Origin: Diospyros lotus | Taxonomy: Eukaryota > Streptophyta > Magnoliopsida > Ericales > Ebenaceae | Length of the DNA: 64,000 nt | Assembly (NCBI RefSeq): GCF_014633365.1 | Contig: NC_068352.1 | Span: 62,001-126,000, forward strand | Direction of reading: 5' to 3' | Shown here: piece by piece, positions 47,101 through 56,100 of the stretch | Layout of the letters: the number at the start of each line of letters is the position of its first letter | Position numbering within the stretch: the first letter of the stretch is position 1 | Made by a program: the position numbers and the translations under genes | Notes under the pieces: generated by a model | What the model was told of the DNA's origin: nothing | Database searches by the model: none | What the model saw: the letters and a program-made list of their open reading frames with translations, nothing else

Positions 47101-50100
47101 TTTATAATTGGATCCGACTAGATTTTATGTTGGCTGTCGGCTACCTAACGCAACCCTCCTCCTTTATCCGGACTTGGAACCGGCAGTGGATAACATCCCC
47201 TGGTGGAGTAATGATGAAATGAAGTTTTAACACCATCTTCATATGAAGAAGTTTCATGAGAAGGGTATACGGCATAAAATGTGCCACATTGTTATTTTTT
47301 TTTCATGGATTTGTATTGTCAATGTGACTTTTAGAAATCAATTTAAAAAAAAAAATGACTTTTAGAAGTCAATTGACATAAGAAAAGTTGTGCTACTGAC
47401 CCTAACTTGGTTAGGATAAGGTGCAGTTGTATGATGATAATACTTACGCTGCACACATTCACATAAGGAATACTTACATATTAAGAAGAGACGCATTCTT
47501 TTGAGCTGGAAGGGAGCCAGTTAGTTTATTATTCCCTAGAAACCTGCATGCAAAGAAATTAGCTGAAGCTAATTGTACATATGGCTGTCTTTTAAAACAA
47601 CAGAGCATGAGAAGTTTATTACAAGTAAGAGAGAAAACTCAAACTGAACAGTGACTTGGGAATCTGTCCAGTTAATTTGTTGAAGCTCAAATCCCTGGAA
47701 ATTAAATAAATTATTGCCAAAAAAATTCAAATGTTAACAAAGATTTTCATAGAGTTGGCTGGCTGGTTTTGATCCCCTCTTGCCCTATACCCTGGGAATC
47801 AACTGGCCAGTTTTGCGGTTGAGGAATAAGGGAGCCAACAAAAAATCTACAGCAATAACTTACAGCTGTGACAAACTCTTGTAATCTCCAATATTAGAGG
47901 GAATTGAACCAGAAATATTATTATTCCTGAGAATTCTGTGGGACATGAAACCACGTGTGGTCATTTTAATAAAAGAACAATGGACAAGAATGAAATGAGA
48001 ACTGAATATTGAACAGGTTATGTTCTATAACCATGTTTGCCTTACAAGATTTTCAAAGATTTCATATCCTTGAGAAACTCCAGTGAAGAGCTTCCATTGG
48101 GTAGATCACTTATTCTCCTATATGAGCACAAGCCATACAATTATTAGAAAAAATATTAGATTTATTGCCACTCTCAGTATTAACAAAAGATCTTGAAAAA
48201 GAGTTGACACTCACAAGTCTGTCAACAAGGTTAAGTTGGAAAATGTCGATGGTATTGGACCTCCAAAGGAGTTTCCCTGAAACCTCCTACAGGAAAAATA
48301 AAAAAAGGAATAATAAATTTTACATATTATGCAAAAGAGATTACTGCATATTGTAACAATATCAAAGTCTTAGTCTTACATCACTGTTTCTATAAATGAA
48401 AACTTTAGTTCAAATTAAAGCTATACTTCGACTGTGATTACGGGGATATAGAGAAGATAGAATGAGTATTGCTTACAAGGTGGTAAGCTTAGACCAATTC
48501 CCTATGAAGTCAGGTATGCTGCCTGTGAGTTCATTATCTGAAGCCCACCTGAGATTCATAGAAATTCTTGCCCATTAATTTTAATCTCAATGAAATAATT
48601 AATTTGAACCAAATACTGATGTCATAAAGTTAGATAAGAAAAAGATAACCATAAAGCTCTTACACTGTTTGCAAGCTTTGTAGAGCAGCAAATCTTGAAG
48701 GTATAGGTCCGCTAACTCCAGAACTATCAAAGTAGCTGTCAAGGTGGATAAAGTTCAGGAAAACAATTCTAAATTTCATTTTCCTCAACACTAGCTGTAC
48801 ATTTAATAAATTTTGTCCACTAAAAATAAATAAGTGCTCATGACCAAGCTCACAAGCAATCAGTCAATCAAAAAAGGTAACAACACATGTAACAGAAATT
48901 TGTCTGCAGCAACTATGACATCCTTAGAAAAATTGTGGTGCTTATTGGTTAGTATACACCCAAATAACTATGCTGAATCAGAACCTCTGATTCTTTGGTG
49001 CTCTGATATTGCTTAATGCAGAATAAATCAAACAGAAATAAATTTTGTCACGCCCACATAAGATCAAAATTAAAGACATGCAGATTTAACGTGGTTTGGC
49101 AATGTCCCTGCATCCATGGTGAAGGAGCAGAAACTCACTATTTGAATAATGGGATACAAAAGAGATAAATATCTTACTCTCAACCCCAAAATCCAATACA
49201 CACAATCTCACATTCTCTCTGAGATCACTGTAATTCACAACCCTCAAATCTACGCCCTGAATAATCAGTTATGCTTTCATAATCTTCTACTTCTTGTTCT
49301 TCTTTTTGGTGATAGATTGAAGACTGCTTCTCTGGAAAAGAGTAAGAATATTCGATAATAGGTCCACTCCTAAGCATCTAGCTAAGGCTAAACCAGCTAC
49401 GAGTTTTTTTTTTTTGGTTTGTGACAATTTATTGGATATACATACTAATGAACTACCTAACTGAAGTACGTAAGAAGAGGAAAATGACACTTTAGGTTTT
49501 CATGACCTTCTACTTCTAAGCAACATGCAAACTGGGGACCCATATTCAGCTAATAAAATCAGCATGACAGAAATACATGTCATAACTCTATTTCAGTTTG
49601 GTAATAACTATTTGCTACTAGAATCTAGTGCATGATAGTATGTCAAGGACCTCTGAAAAGCTATCATACTCCAACTAAGAAAGGAGCTAGAAATATGGGT
49701 GAGAGGGGGCAAACTTTGTCCACGTAGTTGTGCCAAAACAAAAATTATAAAAATTAATAAGTTACCATGTGAATTTAGATTAAAAATGTTATCTAAGAAA
49801 TTGATATAACGTAATAATTATAAATAAAAATATTTATATTCCTCCCTTAATTCTTCAAAAGTCTTACCCTTTGGTTCATCATTGCATACACTAAGCGAAT
49901 AAGTCTTTTTGGATACATCTAATACTATGAAAATTATTCATTTAGAAAATCATATAATAATATTATTGTGTGAATAACTTAGTGTGATCTACTAAAGAAT
50001 TATAGTGTTTACGTCACGCAAAATCTTTTCTACAATTTAACTATGGGATTAACACTTATGATTATTGTTGTTGTTGTTGTTGTTGTTCTTTTGTCCCTTG

Positions 50101-53100
50101 TAACTTAAGCTGATATTTAACTTAAATATGGTCATATATATACTATTCTGTATAGAGAACAAAGGCAACATGAAAATAACATTTCATAAGATTTTTTTTT
50201 TTTCATTTCTAAATTCTTCTTAAAGATTAATTATCTAGTTTAGGGTTTCTTTGGGTGGGAAGGAGGGGACTACATTTTCTTTCTTTCCTTTTTTCTTTGT
50301 TTTGGAGAGGGGGGAAGAGGAGCAGTAGGGAGCTAGGTAGGAGCATGCCCCTCTCACCCTCTGGCTCCCTCTATGATCCCAACTCAATTAATATATAAAT
50401 AAAAATGCAGCATATCAACGGAAGCAGAAATTTGAAACAAGACATAATTGTGAGCCACGTCTCAGCAAAGTATCACTTACATTTGCTCTAATTTTGTTAA
50501 GTTCCCAAGCTCTGATGGCAGAGGACCTGAAAAGTTGTTTGTGCTAAAGGATCTGCAAAATTTGTGAGTTAACATCTTCAATAGTTAATAAAGGAAACAT
50601 ATATGCCATTCAATTGTTTCTGCAATGATTCAAATGTTCATTTGAAATGCCCTAACTACAGTGATAATAATAATAGTAGTAAGTAACAACAATTACAAGT
50701 AGCATAATATATGTTGACAGAAACACGTGTCTACGTGCCTACAACATGGCGTCAAACTGCCTTATAATCAATAGAACTTGATATTTAGGGATGATTCCAT
50801 GTACTAGTTACTATTTCTAATTAATGAATTGTTATTTCAAAAGGGGATCATTTATTTAATTTATCATGCATTGATTACAACTTGTTCGTGCAAGATAGAG
50901 TCCATAGAAATAAATATCAAAAAATTAGTTCTCAAGAGTTAAGAATTGGAGACTAATAAAAGGACTTACTGTAATTATAGAAATTATAATCATTATTCCA
51001 TAACGATTAAATCTTTAATACTTAGTGAAATTATAAAAAAATAATAATCATTATCAGATAATAGTTAATTTTTTTATAAATCAAAATCCTTATGCGATAA
51101 GGATTAAGTCCTCTATTTAGAATTAAATATTTTTTTTTATATTCCGTTACACATACGATACTGTTTTATATTTGAATTCCTTTCAATTGAAATACCAAGT
51201 TCCCTCTTAAGAAAGTGCCAAGTTTAGATAGCATACAGTGATCTCAAATCCGTAAGTTTTCCAAGTTCCTTCGGAAGTTCCCCTGACAATGCATTAATAC
51301 CCAAGCTCCTAAAACATTAAACAAGGAGTCAGTATATTAAAGAACAGAAGCTACGCATGGATATACTTTGGGAACTAGCTTATTTAAGTTTTTGTCAAAA
51401 CTTGGCCGGTACAAAAATATTGTAATCAGTGGATTTGGAAGAAATTTGTCAAACCCATTGACCACCATGCTTTTATATTGAAAGCATGGTTTCGACCATG
51501 CTTTCAGTTTTCTTGGAAGGGATTTCTACTTAATTTACTTCATTGATTAGTTAATAGTGAAGGTGTCTATGAACACCAATTTCACTAAAAGCATCGTCAG
51601 AGAACTCCATTGCAACAACAGGTTCGATCTACAAATACGGAAGAAATGCTTTAGAGGAAGATGGTCACTGTGGGAACTCTTATAGTGAGATTGGAAGACA
51701 ATTGTCTTGGGCATGACATCTAAGCTCCGATGGGCCTCTTTATCAGTGGCGGACCATTGCGACCACCCTGACCCCCCCCCCCCCCCCCCCCCCCATCCCC
51801 ATAGTATTTAAATTTATATTATAGATTTCTCTTATTTCTTCATATATAATATGAATTTCTGTATAGTATTATTTAAAATTTATTTCTAGTTTTCGTAATA
51901 ATGGCCCCAAATATGTAATACTAAGGAAAAAAGAAAAGAGTGTAATATGTGTTCATAAAAATAAGACTTAAATTTGATGGTAAGAGAAAATGAATGGAAA
52001 GATAAATATTATAATAATGGATAGTCGTATTAAAAACTTAACAAAATCAAGTATGACGTAGTTGTATTTATAAATTAACTCTTTGGGCCCATGCTCTTTA
52101 GGTAAAAAGAGGAAGAGATGATGGCTGATCTTTGATGCAAGATAGGCTGGAATATAATTGTGATGTAGACCATGGTTGTGTACAGGTCATAAGCATCAAC
52201 TGCTCAGTGGTGATTGCCTCAAGAATTATGCAATTAGAGTAAGAAGAGATGCTGATGATGGACGATCTTTTGGGGATTGTAGGGTAGAAAATGACTGATG
52301 AAGACTGATGGCCCTGAGACAAACACCTCCGCCGATCAGCCGCGGTTAAAGTGGGAAGAACAAGAGCTCATGGATAATCTTTTACACATCATTTTGATGA
52401 CAGTATCAACCCGAGCTTATCAGTGGCGGTACTTGAGGAGCACCCATGTGTAGTGAAAGGGTAACCGATGACTGCAGGCTTTTGATCGGGTGATTGAGGA
52501 TGGAAATCCATTTTCAAAAAAGAGCCTGCAATGGAGGCGTTGTTTGACACAACATTATAATGAAGGCATTGTTGAAGATGATGTCCCAAACAGCACTTTC
52601 ATTAATTAACTACTTGCTGTTCAAATGACTTAACAAACTATTCCAGGTGCACTGAAAGCATGGTTTGGAATACGTTTTTAGTGGTGGTTGTGAGTCGGGC
52701 TTTTGGTAGGATCACTGGGTTTGGCAATTATCTGTCATACCCACTGATTGCAGTATTCTTGTACACCAATTCTTGGGTCTTTGAAAATAAACTCCGGCTC
52801 ATTAGTAACTTCTTTAGTTTATATTTTAACCTTTTCACCAAAAATAAGGGCCTGAATTGTAATCAAAAGTAAGGTGGGCTTACAGGTACTGCATGCGATT
52901 TAGGTTGCCGATAGAGGCAGAAAGAGAACCTGTCAGGTAATTTTGGGCCAAGTTCCTGCAATACATGCGAACAAAATTAACATGAAAAAATCTTAAGGGC
53001 CTACTGAGCAAATTAAACTACCTAATCTTTTGTCGCACCCATTTCAATATATTGAAATAGCTCACACAGGTTCTTTGATGTCAAAGAATGCAGTTTGACA

Positions 53101-56100
53101 ATAGTTTTATGCAGAAAAGAAAATGGTGGAAGCAAAAGGAAAACTAAGCTAAATAGGAACATGAATGAAGAAGCATACAAATTGACAAGGTAAGTCAAAT
53201 TCCAAAGTTCATCTGGGATTAAACCGATAACATCTATCGCATACACCTTCCTGCAACAAACAATGGAAAACAGCAACGAGTAGTGAAGAATGTTAATAAA
53301 CAATACCAGTGCTCAAGCTGATAAATCAAGGTTCTGAACTTCAACTGCAGAAATAATGGAAGCTGGTATGGAATTTTGTAGAAGACTTAAAAGTTCAATC
53401 CAAAGTGAAGTTACTCTACAATTTGAAAGAATATATACTTCAAAAAAGTTTAGTATAATGATTTATTAATTTAAAACATCAACTTTAGAATTTACCTTTG
53501 CGGCTAATTGTTGTATGTGAAGTGTGTTAACAATCAAAATAGTAGAACTATTTTAGCACTTGTATGATAACTGGTGAAGGTGAAGCACCAAACGGTGCCA
53601 TTCTACTTAAGCGGATTGGAAAGCCACGTGTGGGAACCGCAGGCTGCCATTTGGCGCCTGTTGGATGGTATCACGTGGCCCCATCCTCCCTGCCTTGAAA
53701 GCTTCCGATTATCCTTACCTTTCTACCCGATCGCTTTTCCTACTCCTGATTGATTCTATTGGAATAATCAATCGTGATGCACGATTGAATCTTAGCCATC
53801 CATGCATGCTTTATAAGGAGAAATCTTAGCCATCAATCGTTGCTTTTAATTGTCCTTCGGGATATGAATCGAGTGAGTCAAAATAAGTGAGCAAAAAGGG
53901 GGATTAGGGTTTTCATTTGTCTTTATCTTTTGGCCGAGGGTTCGAGAGGGTTTCCCCTTCAAGGGGGTTCGGGTGATATCTTTCTTTCTCTATTTTTATC
54001 CTTTGTAAATACTTTGTATATTCTCTTTGTTCACTAGCTTGATAGGTTGACCTTTGATCTTGATTTTGTGGTCATTGGGTCTGTTTTGTTCGCAAGCTTA
54101 GTGATGTACAGAAAGTCTTGTCTGTTGTTGTAAATCGGTGTAATCCTTTCCTTCATAGTGCAGTGAGTTCTTCTCATCAGAACTCAACGTGGACATAGCC
54201 CATTTTTGTGGGTGAACCACGGTAAATCTTCTGGCCTCCTTGCGTTATTTATTTTTATGTTACTTATGCTTATTGTTCTGTATGTCTCATGTATGTTTGC
54301 CATAGTTGTTTTGGGAGTTTAAGTCTTCAGTTCTATTGAAAGCATTATTTGTGTTTTTCGTGGTTTGTTTTTTGTGAGCGGTTTATTTTGTTTGTGCTCA
54401 ACAATAACCTATTAAATAAGTCTTCTAAAAAGAATTAAGAACAGACTTTATGCAAATGTTTCATTTCTTTTGGTGGGAAACTTTTTTATTTCTCAAGCAT
54501 TAACAGATATAATTCATATTCAATCGAAATTTCTGCAGTGCATGAGCAAAGCTTGTTCTTCAATTTCTATCGGACGTATCTATAACTACGTACTTTATCA
54601 TAGCTCGCCCCCCAAATTAAATTCACGGCTCGTCCATATCCAAAGAAAAAATGGTACGTGTATCGTCTGAATCGTGTTATCATCATCAAAGAAGTAGCGA
54701 ACTAATTAAAACATGTTTTCAATGCCAACTGCAGCCTCGTTGAGATAATTACCATTTAGCTAGACAATATGTCAAACGCGTGGGGTGCATGCATGGTAAA
54801 GGAAAAGTACCGATCGTTTCCGGAAATGGGTGCAGGGAGCTTACAGCTTGGTAATGTGGCAAGTAGAGGCGCCGCATTCGCATTTGATACCAGGATTGTA
54901 ATTCCCATTGGTGACCTCGATGCTGGTTTCGTCGATAGCAGCTCCAGTGCAGGGTTCTCCGCTTAGATTCCACTGGTTTGATGCTGATATCCCCCATTTT
55001 CTGAAGACGGAATTCAGAGCATTCACTGCCCACCAAATAAATAAAATACGCGTTGGTCAAAATACAACTATTGTACTGAAATACATGCGGATGCGATGCG
55101 GTTAGTTAATTTTAGGCCAAATTCTATTACATTAATTAATTTGTCGTATTGTGTGGCAGCTCCACTTCCCCACGCCGGCCGGCCGGCCCACAGCCATGCC
55201 AATGCCCATGCTCATGCCAATGCCGCACAGAGGAGGAGGAGAGGAAGAAGAAGAAGAAGATACAAATTAATTAGTTAAGCTAAAATATTGATTTAACATA
55301 TGATTATATATAATATTTACTTCTTGGATTAGATTAAATGTAGTTTTAGTTTAAATTCAAATTCAGCTTTTTATTAAGTTGATTAGAATATCTTAGTTAA
55401 TTCTATCTTTTATCACATCACATCGTATTCAAAGTTATATATAGAACATATAATACTCCAATCAATTCAAAACAATCTTTATGCATTTTTTTTTTAAATC
55501 AGAGGTATTTATAAATTCAATCCGTAAATGTATATATATATATATATATTCTTACATGGACATGGTGGCCAACAATTAGTTATATATAATTTTGTTGTTA
55601 TAAAATTATTTTGTTAGTTTTGTAGCCTTATCATCTTAATTATTACCCGTTAATATATAAAAATATATATATATAATAAAAAAATGTTTAAAAATAATGA
55701 AGGTTGACATTAATGGATAAGAGTTGAGCACTAGAATGAATATTATCACCATCCAACCTCTTCAATCTTTTAAAGAACTTAAAATTATTACTATATTGGT
55801 AGTAAAGTTTTTAACTTATTGTGATCATATTATCATCATGCATATGTATGAATTAGCAGGTTCGCAGAAGTTTAGTTCAGAACCCATCTGGATCGAACAA
55901 CATACGCGCGCGTGTATGTATTATATGGGAGCAGAGAGCGATTTGATTTCTAAGTACGTACGGACGTAGGTAGAACTAGGTTTCTGATTATAGTAATTGA
56001 ATGAAATGATATCTTGAAATCATCAAATCTAGAGAGAGAGAGAGAGAGGGGTGGGGGGGTGGGGGGGTGGGGGGCTGTTTACCTTCGGAAAGAGGTGTCG

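Larger units (their letters stand above)
51309..52883 (-). other. Intron 4 of the receptor kinase (1,575 bp)
   Basis: Almost all of it is the foldback element at about 51370-52825, which contains a 23-C run. Confidence 0.65.
53251..54844 (-). other. Intron 2 of the receptor kinase (1,594 bp)
   Basis: More than half is a solo LTR (53572-54403). Flanking parts are AT-rich with no gene. Confidence 0.85.

Noticed and set aside
55150..55270. GGCCGGCCGG spot as a CpG-island promoter in intron 1
   Set aside because: Only about 60 bp, with short catgccaatgcc repeats, and no coding start nearby on either strand.
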